Assembly (NCBI RefSeq): GCF_019655435.1
Contig: NZ_BPFH01000003.1
Span: 186,001-250,000, forward strand
DNA length: 64,000 nt
Direction: 5' to 3'
Source: Jannaschia pagri
Lineage (GTDB): Bacteria; Pseudomonadota; Alphaproteobacteria; Rhodobacterales; Rhodobacteraceae
The notes beneath the pieces are model-generated. The model ran no database searches, was not told where the DNA came from, and saw only the letters and a program-made list of their open reading frames with translations. Positions 27,201-33,799 of this stretch are shown one piece after another. Position 1 is the stretch's first letter. Every line of letters begins with the position of its first letter. Position numbers and translations under genes: made by a program.

Positions 27201-29548
27201 CCTACGCGCAGGTCACGGCCTATGGCGGTCTGACGATCAACGGCGCGTTGACCGTCGACAGCTGGAATCGCGGACAGGGCGGCTATGCGAGCCTGGGCTT
27301 GTCGGGTGGCATGACAGTCGACGGGACAGGCGGCATCTATTTGCGCGGTCGGCCAGGGACGACGGGATACAACGGCTATTCAAACTACGCCCAAGCCACT
27401 CTGCGGTTCTTACAGCAGACGAACGATGCGGAGGTGATCACCCTCGGGGCAGGCGTTTCCCTGACCGGAACCGGTCGGCTCGTGGCGGGTGGCGCCGATG
27501 ACCGGTGGCAGGTCTTGGGTGACGTGACGGCCTCGGGCGGGCGGTTGTTCCTGCAGTCCATAGACCAGCAAGGCAGAACACTGACCCTCGACAGCGTCGA
27601 GAACGGCCTCAACGTGCTGACGAACACCATTGAGAACGGCGTCGTGTCCCTGGAGGCAGGCGGTCGCGCGCTGATCAACAGCGCGGATCTGTCAAAGCTT
27701 ACCCTGACCGGGGGCGGCACCTTCAAAATCAACACTGCCAACGCGACCGACCTGCGCGTTCTCGGCACAGCCGAGGTCGAGGCCGGTGGTCAGCTGCGCA
27801 TACAATCCGGGTTGGATATCGACGGGACGCTGTCCCTGACCGAAGATCTGACGACCAACAGTACGCTGCGGTTCCAGGGCACACAGACAGTCGACGGCGA
27901 GGGCACGTTGCGGCTTGACGACACGGTTGGGCCGTCGGGTGTCGCCGTTCTCCTGGATAGTTTCACGAACACCGAAGTCCAACGGCTGACCTTTGACGAG
28001 GATCTGACCGTGACCGGCACTGGTCTGGTTGGTACGAGTTCGAGTGGGGACCAAATTCGGATCCTGGGCCAAGTCATCGGGGATGACGGCGGCTCCGGAG
28101 GCGAACTCCGACTGCAAGGCGTGGACCAAGACGGCGAAGCCCTCAATGTGGACGCCCGTGGTGGCGCCGTGACCTTCGAGCAAAGCCTCAGCAACGCGGT
28201 TCTGACGGGCGAAGGGATGGTTACCCTGGAGCAGAACCTACGTCTGGACTCGGTCACCTTTGATATGGATGCGCAGATCGACAGCGGCACGGTTGCGGTC
28301 GACGGCGGTCTGACCATCAACGGGCTGCTAAACCTATCCGCAGCGGAGAACCGGGCCACCGTGCTGTCTCTGTCAGGCACGCAGTCGCTGAATGGGACGG
28401 GGACGATCGACTTGTCGGCCAACGCCTCCCCGATTGAGGTCGCGCGGGCAAATCCAAACGCAGATTCTGCCTTCAAGCCGTTCATCACGAACAACGAAAT
28501 TCGGGGCCTGTCCGAAATCACCGAAGCAGAGATCTTTACGATTGGCGCCGGGATCACGATCACGGGCGCGGGCAACGTCTACGCCGGATCCACACAGGAC
28601 GCGATGCGGATCCTTGGCACCCTCAAGGCCAGCGCGGATGGCGCATTGACGGCGCAGCGGATCGACAACGCGGGCGCGGTGCTGAATGTCGACGCCTCCG
28701 ACGGGGAAGTCCGTCTGGGCGAGGTTTCGAACACGGTCGTCTCGGGGACGGAGGGTCAAACCGGCAGCGTGACGTTCTTCAGCAATACGTCCCTGTCTGG
28801 CGTGACGCTGGACATTGACGCCGAATTGGGAGCGACGACCTCCTCGCGCTTGCTGAACAGCCGGGGTGATCTGACCCTCAACGCAGAGCTGGCCATGGAC
28901 AACGGCACGGCGGGCGGCACCACATCGCTGAGCATCCGCGATGGTGGGGATCTGATGGGAACCGGGCGCGTCACTATGACGTCTTCGGGGGCCTTCGCGG
29001 GATCAAGCCAGTCAAACGTTTTGGTGTTTCAGGGTGCAACGAACGATGCTGAAGTCTTCGAGATCTCAAGCGGCATAGAGGTCATTGGGAACGGGACGAT
29101 CCGCACCACGCGTGCGTCTGACACTCTGGACATCAAAGGCACCATCACCGCAGACAACGGTGAGATGCGGCTAGAGGATTTGCCCACTCTCACAGGAACC
29201 TTGGCTGCAACGGATGACGGGCTCTTGTCGATCGCCGATGCCCTCGTCTTTAGCGATGCAAGCACCCTGAATATCGGGTTGAGCGGCAATGGTAACGGGG
29301 CCCTAACGGCGGCGTCTGACGTGACGCTGGATGGGACGCTGCGCCTGAACGTAGATGCCGGGTTTACCGCAGAATTGGGCGATACGTTCGACATCCTGAC
29401 GGTGAGGACCTTCAACACGTTGACCGGCTCCTTCGATGCCTTTGAGGGCTTTGACTTGGCCGGGGATCTCGCGTTCGAGTTGGTGACCAATGCCAATGGC
29501 CTACAATTGCGCGTCACCACGGACGACGATGCCCTAGCATTCCTGTGA
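15284..29548 (+). CDS. Giant haloperoxidase-RTX-adhesin fusion protein, 4754 residues
   Basis: The start is fixed, because an in-frame TAG lies four codons upstream. Residues 1-490 are a vanadium haloperoxidase domain: Lys318 and Arg325 (KYAYDYVRP), Ser375-Gly-His377 (PPFPEYGSGHSGF), and Arg453/His459 (SRLYGGIHIQDG). Their spacing follows the Curvularia enzyme. Next come RTX repeats at about 516-586 and 678-729, Ig-like segments to about 1120, a CNA-B-like module (about 1123-1190), an acidic Asp/Pro linker (about 1405-1424), a helical region (about 1425-1650), a TSP3-like DSDGDGVPD segment (about 1806-1855), LVIVD propeller repeats (about 1865-2183), further Ig-like domains and three beta-helix-like superblocks (about 2405-4754). 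No signal peptide is seen, and the end is acidic then hydrophobic (DDDALAFL). Type I export and surface or extracellular halide oxidation are inferred. Predicted mass is roughly 480 kDa. Confidence 0.9.
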   Translation: MPRQTVAARWNEVALEAVRLGDAKPTEITRALHIAHAAMYDAWAAYDDDAVGAYGDLTAIGGGNHMSHSTAISYAAHAALVEVFPDARFLFDTLLRELAEQAEEMGETPPEEAREIGLAAARGVLEARATDGSNADNDFADTSGYEPINPDSGEPVVDPNHWQPLRVPNGTVRDENGIPIATDNPATYDLQKPLTPHWGGVTPFAIEAGDAYRPGPPPKLGDFSPYTDQTGKVTTGDAAYREQFGAVLEISANLTSEQKATAEYWADGPRSSTPPGHWNEIAQDVSLREGHTLSDDVKFFFALNNALFDTGIAVWDAKYAYDYVRPQTAIRYLFDGQQVEAWIGPNQGAGLIDGGEWIPYQDVTFVTPPFPEYGSGHSGFSYAAATIIDSFTGSDVLYDGTSRGVQDLDEDGRRDLIGSFRTDSLTFEDYDGPVIELTWDTVWDAAADAGLSRLYGGIHIQDGDLSARDVGAQVAQDVWAATSALFTQGASVAPVPQASSTAPSTGQTEVVLTESDDVFATLNSGNIVIAGGRGDDDITGGTGDDLLDGENGDDIVQGGDGADTVIGGAGDDTLVGGAGADVFVVAATTDGDADVIADYTRGEDRIELSGFGNRISPSDVRLTRDDGDLVVTFASGQSIRLQGVSSLAELSLADVDLVSDARDVDLSALRDLLLTEADDTLISEGDLADNIFGGDGNDSLSAGAGDDTITGGAGSDTMNGGAGADLFRITGPDLAPGAVDVIRSFQSGIDKVQFIGIPGVSSLGDLRLTRVDGDLAVDLGNGALVQLAGITRLSQLNPVDAIIGGEDPELSVTLTQDTGSSDADGVTRLAGLSGEVSDDLGVATLEVRAVGGRFIDISNLVRADGTFSIPSAAVRGALGEGTHDIEFRVTDQEGKTTEAALTFTIDTQIASLSGDVAATLSDALDSLILTTSEPLDVGTTLIPDDVDLRDGAGTAIEIVSVQQRSDTEIEITLAGPLGDGDFSLSTTLRDRAGNEGPANTTFSVDAATQVLAIRPNDGSERANLDGKITIEFNRPIDPDTVDAESIAITALGESLAGRYTVSSDGKLVTFFADDLLPAATNVRVAVDGTKVKDTNGQNVSTVQEGNSTFATSSLTRIEGTNVEGFIFDANYRDEDGLDIPLEGVVVSVIGLPGVTAVTDENGRFLLEDLPIPQVYLDFDASDVTNRPNFDYGTITKPVDTVAGQTVGLTSGDKAFNIYFAALAEADVTTLTPGEDTEAGIGENGLANLTEIFPGIDPSLWNQLKVKIPADSLTRDDGTPVNEVQVMAFEPDRIPAPLPQGFDPTVVFTVKAEDATNVDGKAQIEFPNIDFLELGAKRPILSFDHDAGVWVQTGTAVVVEDGEGGTIMRSEGDTGVNTLGWKAVGDEPLNRSDLPDFDPIRNRPDNDPDDPDDPDDPDDKEEEDDCKDEAIDNAEWFSIARSALSTVWDVAKELTRFSALAKSIGDAIKEGAALGEALSKAWDAFWWGKGSAFEAIIGVVDGVKKVAKVAVDAVLEFTSGQLVGKAKAAVAGVKGVLEIGEKLLKAQTDPDCPSPNTDGIATLMGTLKLAISNVETWVEFGEGLARGGKAGAVQAVFALACNVLDKVNFIAGLVNKKPIFAADEIKSLEETLNEELAEGSTILASLEGFSPPPRPTDDDFEFATEADPTARNQLTEEQAAELAQNLMDAMQATEDFNAEIAAPEGLPDEGVIDSFRATAEDALLLLSEGLLNRFNTSDNTLYLITDGTTEFRGTVASASEGVQLAPETEYTFRIYDPVNGFYGESEFTTGPAAGSTDIPFPLMTLAEGLEDSDGDGVPDLAEEVVGTFLDNPDSDDDGLTDGAELEQGLNPLDGIGFPTGIIGSVDLKGEAMDVTLTGGVEGAGTQTAYLATGSHGLAIVDASQFQNPILQAELDLPGTAKQVAVDAGRNLAYVAAGDGGLHIVDVSDPVAPELVTTTFVSGGAQSVVDLGGTLLVGGGSRLELLNSTTGARVTAFQTGGFVNDLAVDGDVAYAIINNTDLVSLRLSGSAITEIGRETFPQSTIRTVPKDKTVFINEGVAYVANALEVSNVPLFRLEERGGYLTYDVTDPTAISLISNIDTPRVQAGNLETIVNGSGLALVAGGFRGLQVHNASDPEVTYDLLSEFATPGNAKGVALASGIAYVADGTGGLQVINAVPFDTAGQAPTVTFDAAAADADPNTDGIQIEEGTRIELSLDIVDDVQVRNVELLLNGVVVLNDVSAPFGLGFDVPALDDLTDGDQLEIQVRATDTGGNATLTDPVTVQVIEDITPPTVLSVTPNDGRLLLQGNEVFTIAFSEKIDPNTLAATDITLTKSGDDTEIPAQGLVFLTGGLTAQVSFAPLDLGAYDIAIDVSRVTDLAGNAITAPLPSQSFEIVDASAIWINAAGGTWETETNWQSGALPLADDGVAIVLDEGAVATLNSTAEVDEVRIDGILRLQRGSLTTGNIEGVAGAFDQTGGTLIGATITGTPEFDVTVSGANFGSFASWQSVRLDTDATVKNARLSIDSDLTLNGTLNIDGQASPGGYAYATVQLYNVSSLVGTGRIQLDGDQARLQTTNQYTPNNQDVTVIGEDITIAGTGFVFGSSGSGKLRLLGDVIAEGGTLSLSGLDQGGNLLKLDSVEDAKVVLGTDLNNARLAIADGANVELSNGSNITVEGGGRLRLQGGQVDGLTVTTGSTVALDTSSGSSVFSTAAGSLQIDGLLEIAGGTTSTARLSLTGIDMVTGTGTIAFGAAAGGSTASTSVIYASNSRYFYATDSLVTFDENLTLTGTGSVRAAGSVRILGDVVGNSGDTDEALELRNIDQAGGELNIDTTNGDVVLARLVDDTILTGTGTVSLSRDVTLRDTTIETTAQLQADGRFGYVGLLDEGVVVNGTLRIDSGETGNPAMRVLGSQLIDGTGRIELLGTNGLAALQVANLSTARDIATFGKDLTIAGSGQFVAFSAQDAIQILGTVEGVTDGTLVLANIDNDGETLSVDASNGVVGVRGRVQDTVLSAAPDATGALSLLSGAQLFNSTLNMATETLGTERTLRVDGYEGLTVNDVFTMEAAASQTVQLRLLGEQTLDGSGTIKLVNGEAPEGAFQRSTIFFQGQYGISETLTIGTDLTVEGVGSIESNNAADIIAVDGMVRADDGTLAIRHLDEIEGTLAATDDGILAVSGNLTMTERGTLDVGLTQASQGLVTSTGAVTLEGTLSIDVADGFTASVGDTFTILTATGGISGSFDAFEGLDLDGNLAFQVLDPTANELTLRVTSDANARAGGFIDGDPFTPTPRPTDTRTALATDLLTGTVTDVRVTGPATANADVMIANQARLVDVALETDVVGRPDFGFQQLTVFNGLTLLGGATVSFDAAASDTTSILMEAGASLMGNGTLDFSAGPTATAQNALSFQSTSSATELFTIEEGVTVTGSIAIRAGQSTDRIKVLGDMVGRAGETLSLSRVDNEGATLSLDADAGVVELRDVVENAVIDGTGEVLLRSGLNLSSSTLSMDAAAIGDNSGSTISVTNDLILDDASLSIESRLRASTVQFLGGQTVSGTGTLLLDESDTANSTIQLVGQSAIREVLTFGEGIDIIGNGQLQSRNGDDTIRILGDVAARGGDLELEDIDNDGNDLNILASDGRIVFEDTLRDVRVTGTGEADVLLAGSLRMENVTLARDASIGNDASRAAVTVGQGLVLENSTLSLANNRGGSGQLTFQGEQTVSGTGVIRLERGDTSNAGSRAQLAFQSGGLAQTFVLDQGVDVVGAGLVSVFGVGNLEIRGDVTADDGILNVTGEVAVTGDIRVEDDGELSFNRSLRLEADGTLVMAMDGSGIEARGGLLASRDAIGLAGTFAFDLSDDFDAALGTEFVLISATTDLTGQFQSVTDFEIGDGSKGLALVARGNTLVAVVVDETLAGQQLTDADLPGGEPPVLPGTVSDQVIDAAFAGADFAVTAASTNRWTNVTLDSDVAISGPYSYAQVTAYGGLTINGALTVDSWNRGQGGYASLGLSGGMTVDGTGGIYLRGRPGTTGYNGYSNYAQATLRFLQQTNDAEVITLGAGVSLTGTGRLVAGGADDRWQVLGDVTASGGRLFLQSIDQQGRTLTLDSVENGLNVLTNTIENGVVSLEAGGRALINSADLSKLTLTGGGTFKINTANATDLRVLGTAEVEAGGQLRIQSGLDIDGTLSLTEDLTTNSTLRFQGTQTVDGEGTLRLDDTVGPSGVAVLLDSFTNTEVQRLTFDEDLTVTGTGLVGTSSSGDQIRILGQVIGDDGGSGGELRLQGVDQDGEALNVDARGGAVTFEQSLSNAVLTGEGMVTLEQNLRLDSVTFDMDAQIDSGTVAVDGGLTINGLLNLSAAENRATVLSLSGTQSLNGTGTIDLSANASPIEVARANPNADSAFKPFITNNEIRGLSEITEAEIFTIGAGITITGAGNVYAGSTQDAMRILGTLKASADGALTAQRIDNAGAVLNVDASDGEVRLGEVSNTVVSGTEGQTGSVTFFSNTSLSGVTLDIDAELGATTSSRLLNSRGDLTLNAELAMDNGTAGGTTSLSIRDGGDLMGTGRVTMTSSGAFAGSSQSNVLVFQGATNDAEVFEISSGIEVIGNGTIRTTRASDTLDIKGTITADNGEMRLEDLPTLTGTLAATDDGLLSIADALVFSDASTLNIGLSGNGNGALTAASDVTLDGTLRLNVDAGFTAELGDTFDILTVRTFNTLTGSFDAFEGFDLAGDLAFELVTNANGLQLRVTTDDDALAFL
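16871..17460 (+). repeat. Two RTX nonapeptide blocks in the giant gene
   Basis: Tandem GGxGxDxxx codon repeats at about 16871-17040 and 17340-17460, separated by a conserved D-x-I-x-D-Y-x-x-G-E-D-R-I-type segment. Such repeats bind Ca2+ outside the cell and mark type I secretion substrates. They lie directly after the haloperoxidase domain rather than at the C-terminus, which is unusual. Confidence 0.85.
22490..29548 (+). repeat. Three divergent beta-helix superblocks in the giant gene
   Basis: Three protein-level repeats of roughly 870, 630 and 830 residues (about 22490-25110, 25120-27020 and 27060-29548). Each is built from short units with recurring GTGxIxL, RILGDV and IDNxGxxLxVDA patterns. 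Each ends in the same closing module: SGNLTMT-like turn, GDTFTILTA or equivalent, GSFDAFEG and a final LRVT-like strand (closing modules near residues 3225, 3861 and 4699). The DNA has diverged, so this is an old internal duplication. Confidence 0.75.
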
Positions 29549-29554
29549 TGCCAC

Positions 29555-29593
29555 GGGCAGGGTGATGGACATGCCGTCACCCTGCCCTTTCTT
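29555..29593 (+). terminator. Rho-independent terminator after the giant gene
   Basis: A perfect 11-bp stem, 29555-29565 with 29577-29587, has an 11-base loop and is followed by TTTCTTGT. It begins six bases after the stop codon and separates the giant gene from the next gene, which starts at 29606. Confidence 0.9.
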
Positions 29594-29605
29594 GTCAGAG
29601 CCCTT

Positions 29606-30484
29606 ATGACCGACCGACGCTTTCACTTTATCTCGGGTTTGCCCCGTTCCGGTTCCACATTGACGGCGGCACTGCTGCGGCAAAACCCACGGTTTCACGC
29701 AGGCATGGCCAGTCCCATCGCCAGCTTGTTCGACGGTATGATCGCGCAAGTGTCCGCTGGGTCCGAACTGGCCAGCACGGTGACGCCTGCGCAAAGGGCG
29801 CGCCTGCTGCGCGGTCTCTTCGATAGCTACTACGCCGAGATCGAAGCCCCAGTGGTGTTCGATAGCAACCGCGCCTGGACCGCAAATCTCCCTGCGTTGA
29901 TGCAGGTCTTCCCAGAGGCGCGTGTGCTGTGTCTGGTTCGCAATGTGTCCTGGATCATGGACTCCCTCGAACGGCAGGTCCGCTCTGATCCGTTTGAACA
30001 CACGCGCCTATTCAACTCACCCGGCGAGCGATCCACCGTCTACACACGGGTGGAGGCGCTGGCAGGGGCGACGCGCATGGTCGGCTATCCTTGGCACGCC
30101 CTCCGCGAAGCCTGCTACTCCGAGTTCGCCGACCGGATCGTCTTACTGGACTATGATCTTCTCGTTCAGCGCCCAAAGGATGTCTTTGGTCTCATCTACG
30201 ACTTTCTAGGCGAAGACCCTTACGAGCATGACTTCGATGCCGTGCAATACGACGCGCCGGCCTTCGACCAAGGGTTGGGCACACCAGGCTTGCACCGGGT
30301 TCACCCCGTGGTTGCCCCGCGACCGCGACAGACGATCCTGCCGCCAGAGGTCTTTGAGAAATATGCAAAGCTATCCTTCTGGCGGGATCTGTCGGATTCC
30401 CGCGCCTTTCGCGTCGTCGCCGATGGCGAGTCAAAGGCCGACGTCCCCGAGGCAGAGCCCACTGACACGCCCGTCCTGCAATAA
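29606..30484 (+). CDS. Sulfotransferase family protein
   Basis: Predicted PAPS-dependent sulfotransferase of 292 residues. The N-terminal P-loop-like 5'-phosphosulfate site is GLPRSGSTL at residues 10-18. RVLCLVRNVSWIMDSL (about 106-121) corresponds to the 3'-phosphate-binding strand and helix with its conserved Arg and Ser region. RIVLLDYDLLVQRPKDVF is the later conserved strand. No signal peptide or membrane span is seen, so it acts in the cytoplasm. It follows the giant gene's terminator by 12 bases, lacks a clear ribosome binding site, and precedes a large glycosyltransferase. The substrate is unknown; the neighbours suggest a sugar acceptor, but a protein or small molecule cannot be excluded. 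Confidence 0.85.
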   Translation: MTDRRFHFISGLPRSGSTLTAALLRQNPRFHAGMASPIASLFDGMIAQVSAGSELASTVTPAQRARLLRGLFDSYYAEIEAPVVFDSNRAWTANLPALMQVFPEARVLCLVRNVSWIMDSLERQVRSDPFEHTRLFNSPGERSTVYTRVEALAGATRMVGYPWHALREACYSEFADRIVLLDYDLLVQRPKDVFGLIYDFLGEDPYEHDFDAVQYDAPAFDQGLGTPGLHRVHPVVAPRPRQTILPPEVFEKYAKLSFWRDLSDSRAFRVVADGESKADVPEAEPTDTPVLQ

Positions 30485-30668
30485 CCGTGGCTGGCCTGAT
30501 CCCTTGGCCTTCGATGGTTTCTAGTCCACAACGACGTATGGTTGCCGACCGGACTCCTTTGTCCGACAGCGTCGCCAGCAGCCAACAGGCACTCGGGTAA
30601 CGGAACGCGTCTTGTACATTTTTGACATCGTCCAACCCGTGCGGCCGCTTTAAAGTGAGTTTAGACCC

Positions 30669-33600
30669 ATGCAGATTTCTGTCCTAACGCCCGTTTATAA
30701 CGCCGCGCACCTAGTCGCACCCTTCACCCATATGATGCTCGGTCAGCGGTCTTTGCCCGATGCCGTCATCTTCGTGGACGACGGCAGCAGCGATGGAACC
30801 GCCGCCGAATTGGCCGAAGCTAAGACACGTTTTGAAGCGGCCGGTGTCGCCTGTCACATCGCGACCCACCCCGAAAACCGTGGGCGCGGCGCCGCCCGTC
30901 TGAGTGCCTTGGCCGAGGCCAAGACCGAGATGGTGACCTGGCTCGATATCGACGACTACTACGGCCCCCACAGGATAGAACACCTTCGCGCTGGTCTGGC
31001 CCATGGCACACGCAAGGGCAGCTGGCTTTTGATGACGCCCTTTACCCAATGCCAGGCGGACAAGCTCCATCAACGGCGAGAGCGTAAGGCCCGCGTCGTG
31101 CCCAAGCTGCGCGACCTCTATGCCGGCACCCATGCAAGGACCATTCAGTTGCAGTCTTTGGCCGGGCCGCGCGATGCCTTCGCAAGCGTTGGGTTCGATG
31201 AAACGCTCAACTGGGCCGAAGACTTGGATTTCACGATCCGTTTCCTGGCCGATGGGGGCCGGTTCGTGACGGCACCACAACCGCAAGCTGCGGATGTCGT
31301 CTATGTTCAATCGTTTGACCGCACCCCGAGGGACACCGTCCTCGCGGCCAATCAGAAAGTCTATGACAAGACATCCGAGATGTTGGCTGCCGCTGGGATC
31401 ACGGGGGCGGATGAACTTGCGGATAAGTACAAGCGCTACATTTCTCAGTTTCCCCAGGAACCGGTGGCCTTGGGACACGGCGGTCCAGGCCCGCGCTTGG
31501 CCGACCCGGCCCAACCCGATGAGATCGGGCTGACGGCAACCGAGGACGGCGTGATGGTGCAGGCCGATGGGGCCACGTCCCATCACGTCGGGTTCATCAC
31601 GGGTGACGGGGGCGCCTTGCCCTTGCCAATCGAAGGCACCCTGACATGGGGCGAGATCCTCACGGCCTTCTGCCATCGGGCGGAAAGGCTGCGGATCGCA
31701 GCGACGGTGCGAACCGGTGGTGAGGCGATCATCGACTACCGTATCCGCATGGGCAGCGATGGCTTGATCGGCCTGCGGAAGTGCGCCGACCTGAAGTCGA
31801 CAGATCGCAATCGCAGGATCGCGGCGTCCTCCTGGCAGGTAAGCCACGCCCCCAGCGGTCGCTTTTATCCAACCTATGGCCGCTATTCAGAGGGGGATGG
31901 CCCGCTCTTCATCAGCTTCTTTGGGGGCGCCGATATCTACGGGACCCATGCACAGACCTTGGCCCAGTCCTTCACCAAGATGGGCGTCGATTTTGAGATC
32001 TGTGAGTTCATCCCAGATCGCACAACCGATTGGACACGGCTATGCCGCAAAAAGATCGGCTACTACATCGCCCAACGTAGGCGCTATGGCCGGTCGATCT
32101 TTTGGGTCGACGTGGACACGCAGCTGATTGGTGACCCCAGCACCCTTGGCAGCGGCCAGGATCTGAGCGGGTTTCTGCGGAACTTCCACTACTTGCCGAA
32201 CTTTGATCCCCATCGGTTTGCGCGGTTGCTCCACCCCGGATACCTGCAGTTTGGCACAAGCCCGCGCATGGACCGTTTCCTGGCGCATTTGGACACTGTC
32301 GAGGCGACAGCCCCGGACAATGCAACCGACGACTGGGTCCTGCAGGAAGCGCTCAACAGCTTTGATGAACACCTGTCCATGGGCCTGTTCTCGCCCGATG
32401 CGATTGTTACCAACGTTGAGGCCGCACGCGGCCCTGGCGCAGTCTTCCGCCATACAGACAGCGGAAACGTGGCCGATGCCTCCAAGACGGCCGCCCAGCA
32501 CGAGGCGGCGGCCTTGTCCCCCATGCGGCAGATGGCGATCCTGCAGGAAGGCGCGCGCCTCGCGATGCGCAATGGCCTCCCGGCGGATGCGGCGGTCTTT
32601 TACAAACGGATGCGGAAGGTCGTGCCGGATGACCCTGAACCGGTGACCAAACTGCTGAACATCCTGCTGAGCCAGGGTCAGATGGGCAAATACAAGTATC
32701 ATCTGGACGTGGCCAAGGCCAATCCAGCGGTACGCACAACCGCCCTCCGGGTCGATCTGGATCGTTTGTACGGCGAGGGGGATTTGAAAGGAGCGGCAAA
32801 GGCCTCTGCCACGCTGCTGAAAACTGACGATCCCGACACGATCAACTTCGTCAAGAGCCGGGCCTTCCGGCACAGCTTTGACTACGCCGCTGCAGAGGCC
32901 AAGATTGCCGATAAGGACCGCGTCGGAATGATGTGGTGGGAGCAGCCGTACCCCGGCAACCTCGGTGATCTTTTGGGGCCGGGCGTGGTGCAGGGTCTGA
33001 CCGGGATTCCTCCGAAATACTCCAAGGCGTCGCCGCGGCTCCTGTCTATCGGGTCCATCATCCGATTTGCCCGGTCCGGTGATACTGTCTGGGGGGCTGG
33101 CGCCTCGTCGCGCACGCAGAAGATCGATGGACGCGCCACATTCCGCGCCGTTCGCGGTCCGCTCACGCGGGATATGGTGCTGAAGGCCGGTGCCACCTGT
33201 CCGGAAATCTATGGCGATCCCGCTTGGTTTATGCCGATCCTGCGCCCCAATACCGCCGTCACCAAGACCCATAAGCTGGGCCTTATCCGACACTTCGCAC
33301 ATGCGGACCGGCCATTGGACGTCGCCCCCGACGTGAAAGAAATCGACATTGTGCGGGGCTCCGACGCGGAGATCGACGCCTTCCTGGAAGAGATGCTGAG
33401 TTGCGAGGCGATCCTCTCCACATCGCTGCACGGCGTCATCTTGGCCCAAGCCTATGGCATCCCCGTTAGCTGGGCCGTTGACAGCGGCTCCGCCCGACAA
33501 ATCCACGGCGATGGCATGAAGTTTAAGGACTATGCCGCAAGCGTGGGGGCGGCGGAATATGAACCCTTCGACCTCGCCTCCGTCCCTCGGATACATGCGG

Positions 33601-33713
33601 GCCTGTCGACGCACTGCACGCACGGCGCCCCGACGCCGCCAGATTTGCGCAAGCTTGCGGAGGCAGCGCCCTTCAAGGTCGCTGACGACATTCTGTCGAA
33701 GTTGCCGTCATAG
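30669..33713 (+). CDS. Trimodular glycosyltransferase / polysaccharide pyruvyltransferase
   Basis: A 1014-residue cytoplasmic enzyme with three recognisable parts. Residues 1-250 are a GT2 domain (SVLTPVYNAA, VDDGSSDG at 36-43, WLDIDDYYGPHR near 90, then NWAEDLDF). Residues about 410-605 are a second nucleotide-sugar-transferase-like domain with the DxD Asp481-Val-Asp483 in SIFWVDVDTQL. A helical TPR-like spacer (about 615-745) follows. Residues about 750-960 resemble polysaccharide pyruvyltransferase: PGNLGD at 762-767, RGPLTRDMVLKAG, and STSLHGVILAQAYGIP near 917. Its last two thirds are paralogous to the gene at 34861-36801. Pyruvate transfer is inferred from family resemblance; some such domains have other activities. 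Confidence 0.85.
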   Translation: MQISVLTPVYNAAHLVAPFTHMMLGQRSLPDAVIFVDDGSSDGTAAELAEAKTRFEAAGVACHIATHPENRGRGAARLSALAEAKTEMVTWLDIDDYYGPHRIEHLRAGLAHGTRKGSWLLMTPFTQCQADKLHQRRERKARVVPKLRDLYAGTHARTIQLQSLAGPRDAFASVGFDETLNWAEDLDFTIRFLADGGRFVTAPQPQAADVVYVQSFDRTPRDTVLAANQKVYDKTSEMLAAAGITGADELADKYKRYISQFPQEPVALGHGGPGPRLADPAQPDEIGLTATEDGVMVQADGATSHHVGFITGDGGALPLPIEGTLTWGEILTAFCHRAERLRIAATVRTGGEAIIDYRIRMGSDGLIGLRKCADLKSTDRNRRIAASSWQVSHAPSGRFYPTYGRYSEGDGPLFISFFGGADIYGTHAQTLAQSFTKMGVDFEICEFIPDRTTDWTRLCRKKIGYYIAQRRRYGRSIFWVDVDTQLIGDPSTLGSGQDLSGFLRNFHYLPNFDPHRFARLLHPGYLQFGTSPRMDRFLAHLDTVEATAPDNATDDWVLQEALNSFDEHLSMGLFSPDAIVTNVEAARGPGAVFRHTDSGNVADASKTAAQHEAAALSPMRQMAILQEGARLAMRNGLPADAAVFYKRMRKVVPDDPEPVTKLLNILLSQGQMGKYKYHLDVAKANPAVRTTALRVDLDRLYGEGDLKGAAKASATLLKTDDPDTINFVKSRAFRHSFDYAAAEAKIADKDRVGMMWWEQPYPGNLGDLLGPGVVQGLTGIPPKYSKASPRLLSIGSIIRFARSGDTVWGAGASSRTQKIDGRATFRAVRGPLTRDMVLKAGATCPEIYGDPAWFMPILRPNTAVTKTHKLGLIRHFAHADRPLDVAPDVKEIDIVRGSDAEIDAFLEEMLSCEAILSTSLHGVILAQAYGIPVSWAVDSGSARQIHGDGMKFKDYAASVGAAEYEPFDLASVPRIHAGLSTHCTHGAPTPPDLRKLAEAAPFKVADDILSKLPS

Positions 33714-33726
33714 GGACGTTAAGGAT

Positions 33727-33750
33727 CGAAGGGCTAGATCTGGCCCTTCG
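33727..33750. terminator. Hairpin between convergent genes
   Basis: CGAAGGGC at 33727-33734 pairs with GCCCTTCG at 33743-33750 around an 8-base loop. It lies between the ends of the rightward 30669 gene and the leftward 33800 gene and could stop transcription both ways. There is no T-run on either side, so it is only a probable terminator. Confidence 0.5.
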
Positions 33751-33799
33751 ACTGCAAGGGTTAACAAGGTCGTTGACGCGCCAGGAACGATTAGGTGCC

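Noticed and set aside
32040-33623. 527-codon leftward frame opposite the 1014-residue glycosyltransferase gene
   Set aside because: The opposite strand encodes clear GT and pyruvyltransferase motifs; this frame shows none.
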